Assembly: GCF_003610235.1 (NCBI RefSeq)
Contig: NZ_RAPR01000001.1
Span: 124,001-188,000, forward strand
Length of the DNA stretch: 64,000 nt
DNA from: Catellatospora citrea
GTDB lineage: Bacteria; Actinomycetota; Actinomycetes; Mycobacteriales; Micromonosporaceae
Direction of reading: 5' to 3'
Positions 7,970 to 17,548 of this stretch are shown piece by piece; the stretch's first letter is position 1; each line of letters begins with the position of its first letter. A program made the translations under genes and the position numbers. The notes under the pieces were generated by a model that did no database searches, was not told the origin of the DNA, and saw nothing but the letters and a program-made list of their open reading frames with translations.

Positions 7970-9400
7970 CTACGCGACGTCGGGTCGCGTCATCAGCGGT
8001 GCCCGCAGATGCAACGCCAGGCGGGGACCGGTCAGGGGCACGGTGCTCCACGTCGCGACCGCCGTCCCCGCACCGGCGTCGACCAGCAGCCGGACCCGGT
8101 GCGGGGTGGTGATGACGCGCAGGTCGGCAACGAACGTGTCGCCCTGCCAGGCGCCGGCCGCGACGACCGGGCGGCCGAGCGGTGAACTCTCCCGCCATTC
8201 GCCGTGGCCGACCTCGACGTCGAGCGACGATCCGAGTCGCACGAGCCAACCACGGTCCACGGGATCGACGATCACCGTGGTGCCGTCGGGCAGAGCCGAA
8301 TCCTCGGCGGAGGCGTCGAGTCTCGCCTTGACGGAACGCTCCGGGGCGGCCGCACCCGTGACCGGCGCGAGTGACAGCTGCCGCAGCCGCCTGGCGAGGA
8401 TCTCATCGTCCCGGGCGCTTCCCGTGTCGTCCAAGCCGGGCAGCAGGCACTCCCAGAGTGCGTCGAGCACCACCTGGGCCTCTCCTTGGGCGGTCACGGC
8501 GACCACGAGATCATGCGACGGCACCACCACGCACTGCTGGCCGAAGGCGCCGTGACCGTGGTAGCCGTGCCGCGACATCCAGAACTGGTAGCCGTATCCG
8601 CAGCTGAAGTCGGCGTCGTCGGACCCGTCGTCCTTGAACGGCCCGCTGTCGCTGTGCCGTCTGGTCGCGAGTTCCACCCATTCGCGCGGAACGAGCTGCC
8701 GGCCGCCCCAGAGGCCGCCACGCAGCAGCAGTTCACCGAAGGCGGCGACAGCCTCGGTCGTCAGGTGCAGTCCGTGGAATCCGAAGGCGGCGCCGCTCGC
8801 CACCCGATCCCACTCGGCGTGGTCGACGCCCATCGGCTCGAAGAGGCGGTCGTCGAGCAGTTCCGGCAGGCCGCGGCCGGTGACCCGCTCCACCATCCGG
8901 GCCAGGACGTAGGTGGTCGCGTTGTCGTAGGCGTGCCGTGTCCCCTCGACGTCGGCGAACGGCACGCGCAGGAAGCCCTTGACCAGGTCGTCCGGTTCCC
9001 GCCGCCAGGCCTCGGCAAGGCTGTCCGCACCGTGTCCGGTCGTCATGGACAGCAGGTGGTGCACGGTGAGGCGGCGTCCCTGCGCCGAGACGTCGGACGG
9101 GACGCGGTCGGGCAACACGTCCACCACCCGGTCGTCCAGCGAGAGCAGCCCGTCGGCGATCGCAAGCCCCACCGCGATCGAGGTGAACGACTTGGTCAGC
9201 GAGTAGAGAAGGTGTGGGCGGTCGGCCGAGTAGGGCGCCCACCAGCCTTCGGCGACGACGTGACCGTGGCGCACGACCATGATGGAGTGGCACTCGACGG
9301 ACTGCGCTTCGAGCCGGTCCAGCAGCGCGGCGACCGCGCGGGAAGACACCCCCGCGGCAGCCGGTGTCGACCGTGGCAGCAGGCCGCGTTGAGTGGGCAT
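7970..9400 (-). CDS. Serine beta-lactamase-like hydrolase (class C fold)
   Basis: A 476-residue protein of the serine hydrolase / beta-lactamase family PF00144. The catalytic SxxK is Ser67-Leu-Thr-Lys70 (YSLTKSF). The YxN motif is Tyr158-Asp-Asn160, and a third motif HGHGAFGQ replaces KTG. There is no signal peptide, so it is cytoplasmic. The extra C-terminal 120 residues form a beta-rich domain often found in esterase-type members. It may be an esterase or D-peptidase rather than a true beta-lactamase. It converges on the XRE-cupin gene. Confidence 0.88.
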   Translation of the reverse strand: MPTQRGLLPRSTPAAAGVSSRAVAALLDRLEAQSVECHSIMVVRHGHVVAEGWWAPYSADRPHLLYSLTKSFTSIAVGLAIADGLLSLDDRVVDVLPDRVPSDVSAQGRRLTVHHLLSMTTGHGADSLAEAWRREPDDLVKGFLRVPFADVEGTRHAYDNATTYVLARMVERVTGRGLPELLDDRLFEPMGVDHAEWDRVASGAAFGFHGLHLTTEAVAAFGELLLRGGLWGGRQLVPREWVELATRRHSDSGPFKDDGSDDADFSCGYGYQFWMSRHGYHGHGAFGQQCVVVPSHDLVVAVTAQGEAQVVLDALWECLLPGLDDTGSARDDEILARRLRQLSLAPVTGAAAPERSVKARLDASAEDSALPDGTTVIVDPVDRGWLVRLGSSLDVEVGHGEWRESSPLGRPVVAAGAWQGDTFVADLRVITTPHRVRLLVDAGAGTAVATWSTVPLTGPRLALHLRAPLMTRPDVA

Positions 9401-9498
9401 CCAGGCACGCTAACAAAGCCGCTCCAGCGAGGCACGAGATTTACGGGAGCGGTGCAGTCCCTGGTCGGCGGTGCGGCCTCGCGTCCGCCGCCCCCTGA

Positions 9499-9504
9499 TA
9501 ACGT
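9499..9504 (+). promoter_or_regulatory. -10 element of a leaderless promoter
   Basis: TAACGT ends 6 nt before the GH18 ATG and there is no ribosome site, which is the usual arrangement for leaderless transcripts in actinobacteria. Confidence 0.45.
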
Positions 9505-9510
9505 ACGCAG

Positions 9511-10584
9511 ATGATCACGGGGCAGACGGTGCTGGGCGCCTACTTCCACGGCACCGACGAGAACACCGACGCGATCGACGCGCTGCCCGCCGGCCTGCTG
9601 ACCCACGCCTTCTACGCGTTCGCCACGATCGAGGACGGGCGCCTGACGCTGCCGCCGCAGGCACCCGCGCACCTCGCGGCCCTAGCCGCGCGTAAGCGGG
9701 CCGACCCCGGTCTGCGGATCGTGCTGTCGATCGGCGGCTGGGGCGCCGGCGGATTCTCCGACGCGGCCCGCACGCCCCGGTCGCGGGCCGAGTTCGTCGA
9801 GCAGAGCCTGCAGCTGGCCACCGACTTCGACGGTCTGGACCTCGACTGGGAGTTCCCCGTCTCGGGCGGTCCCGCCGAGCTGATCCACCGGCCCGAGGAC
9901 CGGCGCAACGCCACCCTGCTGGCCGAGCGGCTACGCGAGGGTCTCGGGCCGTCCCGGCTGCTGGCCGCCGCGCTGCCGGCCGGCCGGTTGCAGTCGGCGG
10001 GCCCGTACGACCCGGCGGACAGTTACGAACTCGCCGCCTTCGCCGAGTTGCTGGACTTCGCCAACCTGATGACCTACGACTTCGGCACCGGTTTCTCGCC
10101 GATCGCCACGTTCAACGCGCCGCTGGCCGAGGTGGACGACGATCCGATGGACGCCGGCCTGCGCCGGTGGAACAACGTCACCGGCGCCGTCGACTACTAC
10201 GAGCGCCACGGCGTGCCGCGGGACAAGCTCGTGCTAGGCGTGCCCTTCTACGGCCGCGGTTTCCGTGTCGCCTCGGCAGGCGAGCAGGCGGGGCTGTACC
10301 AGCCCCAGGTCGGCACGGTGGAGGTCGGCGACTGGCGGGACATCGCGCGTGACCTGCTGGCTGATCCGGCCTGGCAGCGCCACCGCCACCCGGTGGCCCG
10401 CTCGCCATGGCTGTACCACCCGGGTGACCGGACGTTCGTGAGCTACGAAGACGCCGGGTCCATCGAGGAGCGGGCCGCGTTCGCGGCACGTCACGGGCTG
10501 CGGGGTGCGTTCACCTGGCATCTCGGCGGAGACGACGACGAACACACTTTGCTCGCTGCGATGACCCGCCCGTTCCGCGCCTGA
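9511..10584 (+). CDS. GH18-family glycoside hydrolase, no signal peptide
   Basis: A 357-residue TIM-barrel protein. The GH18 signature DGLDLDWE (107-114) includes the catalytic Glu114, and SIGGW (73-77) is the second conserved strand. The YDF motif (NLMTYDFGTGFS) gives the substrate-assisting Tyr, and LVLGVPFYGRGF matches late strands of family chitinases. It would cleave beta-1,4-GlcNAc links. Lack of a leader peptide or binding module makes a cytoplasmic or unusual-export role likely. A -10-like TAACGT 6 nt upstream suggests leaderless translation. Confidence 0.9.
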   Translation: MITGQTVLGAYFHGTDENTDAIDALPAGLLTHAFYAFATIEDGRLTLPPQAPAHLAALAARKRADPGLRIVLSIGGWGAGGFSDAARTPRSRAEFVEQSLQLATDFDGLDLDWEFPVSGGPAELIHRPEDRRNATLLAERLREGLGPSRLLAAALPAGRLQSAGPYDPADSYELAAFAELLDFANLMTYDFGTGFSPIATFNAPLAEVDDDPMDAGLRRWNNVTGAVDYYERHGVPRDKLVLGVPFYGRGFRVASAGEQAGLYQPQVGTVEVGDWRDIARDLLADPAWQRHRHPVARSPWLYHPGDRTFVSYEDAGSIEERAAFAARHGLRGAFTWHLGGDDDEHTLLAAMTRPFRA

Positions 10585-10628
10585 GCGGGTGACAGTCCGG
10601 GAGTTCCACGCCGTCATCCCGCTCAGGC
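10579..10628. terminator. Hairpin terminator between convergent genes
   Basis: GCCTGAGCGGG (10579-10589) pairs perfectly with CCCGCTCAGGC (10618-10628), extended inward by TGAC/GTCA. The arm contains the GH18 stop codon and serves both convergent genes. Confidence 0.7.
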
Positions 10629-10637
10629 CGGCGTTGA

Positions 10638-13600
10638 TCAGCCGGATGTCACGGAGAATCCGTCGAGCACGGCGTAGGAGCCGGACAGCTTGGTGACCAC
10701 GATCGTGTGCGTGCCCGCGCTGAGCCCGGTCCTGCTGAACACGGCGACGTTCGCGTGGCGCACCCCGTCGGCAGGCAGCGTACTGACGACCTGCTGCGCG
10801 CCACCGTCGATACTGATCCCGAGATTGCCCTGGTCGGTGTTCTGCTCCCCGTAGACGGCGATGCCGGTGCCGGTGAACGTGAGCGTCGCGGTCGACCCGT
10901 TGACGGTGGCATAGTGCACGTCGCCGTTGAGGTCACCGTACGTCCGGCCCGACTGCAGGGTGAAGCCGCTGTAGCCGATACGGCTGTCGGTGTCGTCGAG
11001 ACGGGTCGTGGTCGGGCCGGTGTTGGTGACCGAGAATCCGTCGAGCACCGCGTAGGAGCCGGACAGCTTGGTGACCACGATCGTGTGCGTGCCCGCGCTG
11101 AGCCCGGTCCTGCTGAACACGGCGACGTTCGCGTGGCGCACCCCGTCGGCAGGCAGCGTACTGACGACCTGCTGCGCGCCACCGTCGATACTGATCCCCA
11201 GGTTGCCCTGGTCGGTGTTCTGCTCCCCGTAGACGGCGATGCCGGTGCCGGTGAACGTGAGCGTCGCGGTCGACCCGTTGACGGTCGCGTAGTGCACGTC
11301 GCCGTTGAGGTCACCGTACGTCCGGCCCGACTGCAGGGTGAAGCCGCTGTAGCCGATACGGAGGTCGGTGTCGTCGATGCGGCCCGAGGTGACCGGCCCG
11401 CCGCCGTCACCGACGCGGATGTCGCCCGCTGTGGTGCCGGACGGGATGGGCACGACGAGGAATCCGCCGGAGACGAACTGGACGCCGGTGGCGCGCACGT
11501 TCTTGACGTAGACCGGTGTCGTCGCGGTGAAGCCGTGCCCGCCGATGAGCACCTGGGCGGTGTTCGTCGGGGAGATGTAGCGGACCTCCGGGGCGCCCGC
11601 GACGGGCTGGGCGACATAGGCGGAGGTGAGCCCGGCGGCGGCGAGGATGGCCGACGGTATGTGGCCGGGTCCGGGTGTCGCCGGGATCGAGACGTTGCCG
11701 GAGGCGTTCGAGTCGATCGGCGGGTTGCAGGCGTACGACTGGTGCGGGGCGGAGAAGTAGTTGTTCCGGATCCAGAAGTGGCCGGTGGCGCTGCACCCGC
11801 CCTGCGCGGCGCCACCCGCGCTGAAGGCGACGTTGCCCTCCCAGTTGATCCATTCGGAGCCCGCGTCGTCGTAGTAGGTGAAGTTGGTGGACCGGCCGTT
11901 GAACGCGACGTTGCCCTTGACCTGCAGGCCCTTCGCGAGCGTCGCGACGGGGTCGAGGGACCCGTCGGTCCGGTAGACGTAGCCGGCCTGGTGGCCCTCG
12001 GCGTAGATCGCGCCGCCGTCGTGGCGTACCGACATGTAGTCGTGGAAGAGGTTGTTGCTGATCGTGTTGTTCTCGTTGATGTTGGTGGAGTTCTGCGGCG
12101 TGCTCGCCTGATCCACGTGGCCCTGGATGACGCCGGCCGTGATCGCGGTGTACGGCAGGTCGTAGAGCACGTTGTTCGTGATCTTCGTGCCGCGGGAGAA
12201 CAGCAGCGTGATGCCGCACGCGGAGGAGTAGTCGGTGCCGATGTGGTGGATCACGTTGTCGGACACCGTGGTGTTGGTGAGGATCTCGTTGAGGCCGATG
12301 CTGTCGCCGCTGACCGCCGCGGGGTCGGGCGTGCAGTGGTCCTTGATCCCCTGCGCCTCGGACGCGTGTGTCGGCGTCGGGTCGTAGGTGCAGCCCAGCA
12401 GCAGCGCCGTCGAGGAGATGTCGGTGAACTCGTTGCCCCGGATGACGGTGTCGCGGGCGCCGTACATGACGCTCAGGCCGGCTCCGCCGAGGTTGACGAA
12501 GCGGTTGCCGGCCAGGATGAGGTTGGTCGTGGCGGTGAACGCGACGTTGGCCAGCGGCTGGGTCAGCGCGCCCCACGGGCAGCTGCCCGCCGGGTTCGCG
12601 AACGTGCACATGCCCTGGTTGCGGCCTTCGGTGATGCGCAGGTTGCTCTGCACGTCGGAGAAGCCGTGCGGGCGGGAGGGGTCGTTCCAGGTGGCGTAGG
12701 AGAACTGCAGCCCGGTGAACGTGATGTCGTGCAGCGGGCTGGCGAGCGTTCCCGCGCCCTGCAGCAGCGTCTCCAGGCGCGGCAGTTCCACGGCGAGGTT
12801 CGGCACCTGCTGCCAGGACTCCGGCTGGTAGTACAGCCGGGACGCGCCCGAGTCCAGGAACCACTCCCCCGGGCTGAGCAGCGCCCGGGCGTTGTCGACC
12901 CGGGTCGGCTTGGTGTTCACCGACATCGAGGGCAGGCCGCCGCTGCCCTGGCTGAACGCGGCCCGGTTGGTCACGTTCGTCCAGCACGGCTGCGCCATCG
13001 CCAAGGTCGCCGTCGCCGCCGCGTAGCTCGCGACCCGGCAGCGCGACTGCGTCCACGGGCCGTTGCCGCCCGGATAGTCGAACTCCACCTTCGCGACCTC
13101 GGCTGCCGAGCGCGCCCCGAACCATGCCTTCGCGGCGGCGTCGCCGTTGATGTTGTAGCCCGTGGACGACCCGGCCCAGGTTCCGTTCCAGCCGAGGTCC
13201 GTCAGCGCCGCGCCGGCCACCGGGACCTTCTCCCCGTCGACGTACAGCTGCCGGGTGTCGCTGCCCGCCGGCACCGGCGCGGACCACACGCCGCTCGTGC
13301 CCTCCTGCGCCCAGCCCGTCACCCGGGTCGCACCGGAGATCACCGGGGCTGCGCCGGGCGCGGCGCGCCACACCACGGGATGTCCGGCGCTGCCCGAGTC
13401 GGCGGCGGTGAACTTCCACGTGCTCGACAACCGGTAGGTGCCGTCGGCGAGCTGCACCTGCACGTCGGCGCTGGGATCAGCGGCCCGGGCGGCGCGCACC
13501 ACGGCCTGTGCGCCGGTCAGGGAACACGGAGCCGCCAGGGTGCACGACGATCCGGAACCGGCCGGGGACGCGTAGAGGGTGACCGCTGCTGCTGCGGCGG

Positions 13601-13694
13601 CCGGTGCATCGGGCATGAGCAGCAAGCCTGTCAGCGCGGCTCCGGCGGTGAGCACCGTGATGCCGGCGAGCAGAGGTTTGGCGCGGGACGGCAC
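10638..13694 (-). CDS. Secreted right-handed beta-helix carbohydrate enzyme with duplicated C-terminal module
   Basis: A 1018-residue exported protein. The GTG at 13694 follows AGGAGG by 6 nt. A signal peptide (to about residue 36) leads into YASPAGSGSSCTLAAPCSL and DGTYRLSSTWKF, the usual opening of parallel beta-helix glycosidases and lyases. Repeated Asn-rich turns follow (VSDNVIHHIG, ISNNLFHDYM). The opening resembles family GH141, but I cannot assign the activity. Residues about 700-780 hold an IPT-like stretch. Two almost identical modules of 126-residue period (RIGYSGFTLQSGRTYGDLNG) end the protein, probably binding domains. It is the third gene of the minus-strand arm of the glycan locus. 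Confidence 0.8.
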   Translation of the reverse strand: MPSRAKPLLAGITVLTAGAALTGLLLMPDAPAAAAAAVTLYASPAGSGSSCTLAAPCSLTGAQAVVRAARAADPSADVQVQLADGTYRLSSTWKFTAADSGSAGHPVVWRAAPGAAPVISGATRVTGWAQEGTSGVWSAPVPAGSDTRQLYVDGEKVPVAGAALTDLGWNGTWAGSSTGYNINGDAAAKAWFGARSAAEVAKVEFDYPGGNGPWTQSRCRVASYAAATATLAMAQPCWTNVTNRAAFSQGSGGLPSMSVNTKPTRVDNARALLSPGEWFLDSGASRLYYQPESWQQVPNLAVELPRLETLLQGAGTLASPLHDITFTGLQFSYATWNDPSRPHGFSDVQSNLRITEGRNQGMCTFANPAGSCPWGALTQPLANVAFTATTNLILAGNRFVNLGGAGLSVMYGARDTVIRGNEFTDISSTALLLGCTYDPTPTHASEAQGIKDHCTPDPAAVSGDSIGLNEILTNTTVSDNVIHHIGTDYSSACGITLLFSRGTKITNNVLYDLPYTAITAGVIQGHVDQASTPQNSTNINENNTISNNLFHDYMSVRHDGGAIYAEGHQAGYVYRTDGSLDPVATLAKGLQVKGNVAFNGRSTNFTYYDDAGSEWINWEGNVAFSAGGAAQGGCSATGHFWIRNNYFSAPHQSYACNPPIDSNASGNVSIPATPGPGHIPSAILAAAGLTSAYVAQPVAGAPEVRYISPTNTAQVLIGGHGFTATTPVYVKNVRATGVQFVSGGFLVVPIPSGTTAGDIRVGDGGGPVTSGRIDDTDLRIGYSGFTLQSGRTYGDLNGDVHYATVNGSTATLTFTGTGIAVYGEQNTDQGNLGISIDGGAQQVVSTLPADGVRHANVAVFSRTGLSAGTHTIVVTKLSGSYAVLDGFSVTNTGPTTTRLDDTDSRIGYSGFTLQSGRTYGDLNGDVHYATVNGSTATLTFTGTGIAVYGEQNTDQGNLGISIDGGAQQVVSTLPADGVRHANVAVFSRTGLSAGTHTIVVTKLSGSYAVLDGFSVTSG
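10654..11390 (-). repeat. Tandem near-identical repeat, period 378 bp
   Basis: Two in-frame copies (about 10654-11012 and 11032-11390) encode the C-terminal modules of the beta-helix protein. They differ at only a few bases over some 350 bp, which implies recent duplication or ongoing gene conversion. Confidence 0.92.
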
Positions 13695-13845
13695 TATCGC
13701 CTCCTAGAATCGTAGATCCCATAGGATATATGACTTTCGATCGTCCCCCTGTGCTCTCCGGGTGTCAAGACATGACGTCACGGCCTCGTGCGATGGCACA
13801 CGGTGCGGCGGATGCCGGCGGCACAGCCGCTCGGACACGGCCGCG

Positions 13846-13876
13846 GCCCGCCTGCCGTCGAGCGGGGCAGGCGGGC
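13846..13876 (-). terminator. Hairpin downstream of GH95 gene
   Basis: GCCCGCCTGCC (13846-13856) pairs perfectly with GGCAGGCGGGC (13866-13876) over a 9-nt loop, 18 nt after the GH95 stop. It separates that gene from the next same-strand beta-helix gene, which has its own strong ribosome site and 199-bp leader region. Confidence 0.7.
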
Positions 13877-13893
13877 GGCAGCGGAGGGCCGGG

Positions 13894-16800
13894 CTACGGG
13901 CGGGTGCCGGTGACCTCCATCTCGTAGATGGAGTAGCCCCACTGTCCGGACAGCTGGGTGCCCTGCATCCGCAGGTAGCGGGTGTCGACGTTCAGGGCGA
14001 TGTCGTCCCGGCCGCCGTCGCCGGCGGTCTGGGTGTGCACATCGGTCCAGGCCTGGCCGTCCGGTGACGTCTGGATCCGGTAGCCCCGGGCGTACGAGGC
14101 CTCCCACTGGATGCCGACGCCGGTCACGTGGCACGTGCCGCCGAGGTCGACCTGCAGCCAGTTGTTGGCGTTCTGGTTGGCGGCCCAGCGGCTGGCCGGG
14201 TCGCCGTCGAACGCCATGGCGGCGCTCTGGGTGGCGCCGGAATCGGAGGATGCCAGCGCCGGGCGGTTCAGCGCCAGGTTGCCGCTCGTGCCGCCGAAGA
14301 CGAGGTCGACGGTGACCTGCTGGTTGGCGCGCAGCGGCAGGACCCGGGCGATGTTGCCCAGCGGCGAGTTCTGGATCGCGATGCTGCTGCTGGAGATCGA
14401 CTGGATGCCGCCGCGCTGGATCAGCGTGAGGTTCTGGTCGACGGCGGAGGTCAGCGTCACCCGCGCGGTGCGGTTGTCGGTGTTCCAGTCCAGCTTGTCG
14501 ATGGTGAACCGGCTCTTGCCGCGGATGCCGGACACCGAGCCGCGGTTGAGCCCGTTCGGCACCGCGGGCAGCAGTTCCAGGGTGCCGGGGCTGGTCGTGG
14601 CCAGCATCTCCATCATGATCGTGGGTACCGAGTTGACGACGTCGGTGGCGAACACCCCGTGGTTGTTGTAGTGCGAGGTCGCCAGGCTGGTGTAGTAGTA
14701 GTCGTCCTTGGCGAAGCGCAGCAGCTTGGCCCCGACCGACGCCGCGTTGTTCAGGTTCGCCGCGATCAGCGCGCCGTGCAGCAGGCCGTGGCCCGCGTTC
14801 TCGTAGCTGCCGCCGTCCTTGCGCTGCAGGAACACCTTCGCCGCGTTGAACTGCGCGGCGTTCTTCTCCGGGGTGATCTCCCGGTACGGCCACACCGGCA
14901 TCAGGCCGCTGGAGTGGCGGTGCTGGTACTGGCTCTTGTTGGCCAGGTCGGGCCACGCCCACTCGGCCAGCGCGCCGTCGCTGTTGATGAGGTACGGCGG
15001 CAGGTTGTCCAGCCGCTCCTGCCAGACGGGGATCTTGGCCTGGTCACGGCCGAGGGTCCGGCTCGTCTCGATCAGCGTCGACAGGGCGAACCGGGCGCCG
15101 GAGATGTCGTAGACGGAGTTGACCGACAGCGGCACTCCCCCGGCGGGGCGGTTCTCCGGCGAGATCGACCCGGCGAAGACGTACTTGCCGTTGCCGTCCT
15201 TGCGGACGAGGAAGTCCTCGTAGAAGTCGCCCATGTCGCGGATCAGCGGGTAGTACTGCTGCTCCAGGAAGGTCCGGTCGCCGGTGGTCTGGTAGTACTC
15301 CCAGAACGGGTAGAGCAGCCAGGACTCGCCACCGGTGACGTACTGGTAGGGGTAGTCGAAGTTGATGTTCGAGATGAGGCCCTCACCGTTGGGGGTGTTG
15401 CCGCCGGTCAGCATGCCCCGGGTGCCGAGCAGCTTCTGGGCGTTGGTGCGGAAGTCGTTCTGCCACTGCTTGTTCAGCGAGAAGTAGCCGGCCATCGCCT
15501 CGGGCATGTTGCCGATGTTGCCGCCGGAGATCTGCAGGTTGAGGTTGGCGTCGAGGTGGTAGTAGCCGTCCCAGCCGACGTTGCTGTCACCGGTCCAGTT
15601 GCCGAGCAGGTCGGGCGCGGCCGTCTCGTTGCTGGAGGCCAGCAGGTGGTAGCGGCCGGAGTAGAACAGCCGCTCGTACAGCGCCGCCGACGGCGTCGTC
15701 GCGTTCTTCTGCTCGGCGAGCAGCTGCTCGTTGGACTTGGCCCGGTCCGCGGCGCTGGCGCCGTAGTCGATCGAGACCCGGTTGAAGATGCCCCGGTGGA
15801 CGTTGGCGTGCCGGTTGAGCAGCGTGTTGTAGTCGGTGGTCAGACCCGACAGCCTGGTCTGCAGCGTCTGGCGGTTCCACTCGGTCTCGGCGGTGACGCC
15901 GCCGTTGAACGTGCCGTCGTACCGCTGCGTCTGGGACAGCAGCAGCACATAGGTGGCGTTGGTGACCGACACGTTGGTGCCGCTCATCGCCTTGGTGCCG
16001 TCGGTCACGATCCGGGCGACGCCCTCGTAGCCGGCGTTGTAGGTGCCGCTCGCGTACTTGGCGCGCAGGTTGAGGAACGTGGTGTTGGAGTTGTTGGTGT
16101 AGGTCACGCCCTTGTTGAGCAGGTTCATGCCCGCGTCGATGGACACGCCGAGGGTGACGTTCATCCGCTGGCCGGCGGGGGCCGGCAGGTACTGCACGGT
16201 CACGCCGTCGGGCCGGGACACGAACGTGTCGCGCTTCCAGGCGCCCTTGTCGTCGGTCCAGTTGACCGACACCACACCGGAGGCGTAGTCGGTGGCGCGG
16301 GAGTAGTCGCGGACCGTGCCGCTGTCGGGCAGCTGGATCGTCATCTTGAAGCCCGGGTGCTTGCTGCCCTCGCCGCCGCCGGAGTATCCCTGCACGTCCG
16401 CGGCGAGCTGGTTGGCGGCCTGGTAGTTGCCGGCCAGCAGCAGGTCCCGGATCCGGTTGAGGTTGTCCGGGCTGACGGTGTTGAACGTGCGGTGCGGGCG
16501 GGCCTCGCTGCGGGCCATGAAGAAGTCGCGGTCGTTGAACACGACGGTGTCGTTGCGCGGGTTGCCGAAGACGATGACGCCCTGCTTGCCGTTGCCGGCC
16601 AGCAGCCCGTTCTCCCAGTCGTCGTAGACCTGCGGGTGGCTGGTCGACCGGGCGACGGTCGGCGCGCCGGTGCCGCCGCCGGTGCCGTTGGTGATCCGCA
16701 GCGAGGAGATGGCGTCGTTGTTGCCGGTCCCGGCGAGGTTGGCGTTGTCGGCGGTGAAGGTCCAGGCGGTGCCGGCGAAACCCCCGTCGGCGTACGCGGT

Positions 16801-17472
16801 GACGGTGAACCCGGCCGGCACGCGCAGCGACGAGACGCTGTCGTTGGCGATGCCCGCCGCCTGCAACTGCGCCAGGTCGTAGCTGCCGACGCCGAGGCCG
16901 ACGCCGGTGCCGCCGTAGCTCGGGTCGGGGTAGAACGTGGGCGTGGTGACGCCGCCGACGGTGTCGCCGTAGACCTCGAACTCGTACAGCGAGTAGCCGT
17001 ACTGCGTGTTGGGCGTGACGCCCTGCATCCGCACGTAGCGAGTGGTCCGGTTGACGGTGACGGTCTCGGTGCCGCCGACGCCCGTGGTGGTCGAGACGAC
17101 GTCCTGCCACTGCGTCGCATTGTCCGACACCTGGATCTTGTAGGCGCGCGCGTAGGCGGCCTCCCACCGCAGCACGACGCGGGTGACCGCGTACGTGCCG
17201 CCGAGGTCGACGTGGATCCAGGCGTTGTTGTCGTTGCTGTGGTCGCTGGACCAGCGTGAGGTGGTGTTGCCGTCGATGGCCTTGTCGGCGGTCAGCGTCC
17301 CGTCCTGGTAGGAGGCGACGGCTCGCGCGCCCGTGCCCCGCGACAGGTTCGTCTCGGCGGCCTGCGCGCCGGTGACGAACGTGGTCGAGGCGAGCACGAG
17401 GACCGCGCCCAGGGCTACGCCGAGCATCCGCCGGCCGGTGGCCGACCTTGATCTGATCAGGGTGCTGCGCAT
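13894..17472 (-). CDS. Secreted GH95 alpha-fucosidase/galactosidase with F5/8C and crystallin-like modules
   Basis: A 1192-residue exported enzyme. Order: signal peptide ending GAQA; an F5/8C (CBM32-like) domain (AIDGNTTSRWSSDHSND); a beta/gamma-crystallin-like domain; GH95 N-terminal beta domain and (alpha/alpha)6 barrel; and a final F5/8C domain. Barrel motifs such as HLDANLNLQ and QHRHSSGLMPVWPY match the Asn/His-rich active site of GH95. The family removes alpha-1,2-L-fucose or alpha-L-galactose from glycans. Start ATG 17472 follows AAAGGGAACCCCC. It lies 76 bp downstream of the beta-helix gene and probably shares its transcript. Confidence 0.85.
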   Translation of the reverse strand: MRSTLIRSRSATGRRMLGVALGAVLVLASTTFVTGAQAAETNLSRGTGARAVASYQDGTLTADKAIDGNTTSRWSSDHSNDNNAWIHVDLGGTYAVTRVVLRWEAAYARAYKIQVSDNATQWQDVVSTTTGVGGTETVTVNRTTRYVRMQGVTPNTQYGYSLYEFEVYGDTVGGVTTPTFYPDPSYGGTGVGLGVGSYDLAQLQAAGIANDSVSSLRVPAGFTVTAYADGGFAGTAWTFTADNANLAGTGNNDAISSLRITNGTGGGTGAPTVARSTSHPQVYDDWENGLLAGNGKQGVIVFGNPRNDTVVFNDRDFFMARSEARPHRTFNTVSPDNLNRIRDLLLAGNYQAANQLAADVQGYSGGGEGSKHPGFKMTIQLPDSGTVRDYSRATDYASGVVSVNWTDDKGAWKRDTFVSRPDGVTVQYLPAPAGQRMNVTLGVSIDAGMNLLNKGVTYTNNSNTTFLNLRAKYASGTYNAGYEGVARIVTDGTKAMSGTNVSVTNATYVLLLSQTQRYDGTFNGGVTAETEWNRQTLQTRLSGLTTDYNTLLNRHANVHRGIFNRVSIDYGASAADRAKSNEQLLAEQKNATTPSAALYERLFYSGRYHLLASSNETAAPDLLGNWTGDSNVGWDGYYHLDANLNLQISGGNIGNMPEAMAGYFSLNKQWQNDFRTNAQKLLGTRGMLTGGNTPNGEGLISNINFDYPYQYVTGGESWLLYPFWEYYQTTGDRTFLEQQYYPLIRDMGDFYEDFLVRKDGNGKYVFAGSISPENRPAGGVPLSVNSVYDISGARFALSTLIETSRTLGRDQAKIPVWQERLDNLPPYLINSDGALAEWAWPDLANKSQYQHRHSSGLMPVWPYREITPEKNAAQFNAAKVFLQRKDGGSYENAGHGLLHGALIAANLNNAASVGAKLLRFAKDDYYYTSLATSHYNNHGVFATDVVNSVPTIMMEMLATTSPGTLELLPAVPNGLNRGSVSGIRGKSRFTIDKLDWNTDNRTARVTLTSAVDQNLTLIQRGGIQSISSSSIAIQNSPLGNIARVLPLRANQQVTVDLVFGGTSGNLALNRPALASSDSGATQSAAMAFDGDPASRWAANQNANNWLQVDLGGTCHVTGVGIQWEASYARGYRIQTSPDGQAWTDVHTQTAGDGGRDDIALNVDTRYLRMQGTQLSGQWGYSIYEMEVTGTRP
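16670..17345 (-). repeat. F5/8C + crystallin-like module duplicated in the adjacent gene
   Basis: The coding DNA for the F5/8C and beta/gamma-crystallin-like modules of the GH95 protein (about 16670-17345) is highly similar to about 17935-18605 in the neighbouring beta-helix gene. Long stretches are identical, for example the codons for AIDGN and SSDHSND. The pair shows module shuffling by local duplication. Confidence 0.8.
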
Positions 17473-17505
17473 GGGGGTTCCCTTTCTCGAAGCGAACCTT
17501 CGGGG

Positions 17506-17541
17506 CGCGGTCGGGCCGGGCCGCGGCACGGCCCGACCGCG
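17506..17541 (-). terminator. Intercistronic hairpin
   Basis: CGCGGTCGGGCCG (17506-17518) pairs perfectly with CGGCCCGACCGCG (17529-17541). It lies between the beta-helix gene and the GH95 gene, which are only 76 bp apart. It may terminate part of the transcription or stabilise the upstream message, so that the first gene is made in excess. Confidence 0.65.
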
Positions 17542-17548
17542 GGGGTGG

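Noticed and set aside
7970..9400. True beta-lactamase resistance gene
   Set aside because: No export signal and the third motif is HGHG rather than KTG; more consistent with an esterase/peptidase member.
9511..10584. Secreted chitinase interpretation of the GH18 gene
   Set aside because: The N-terminus MITGQTVLGAYFHG is already the first barrel strand; there is no signal peptide or binding module.
10641..11390. CRISPR or satellite-type repeat
   Set aside because: The repeat is two long in-frame coding copies of a protein module, not short spaced repeats.
14128..17259. Plus-strand frame over 1000 codons across the GH95 gene
   Set aside because: Composition is Val/Gly/Arg/Ala only with no domain, and it lies fully antisense to the GH95 enzyme; a G+C artefact.
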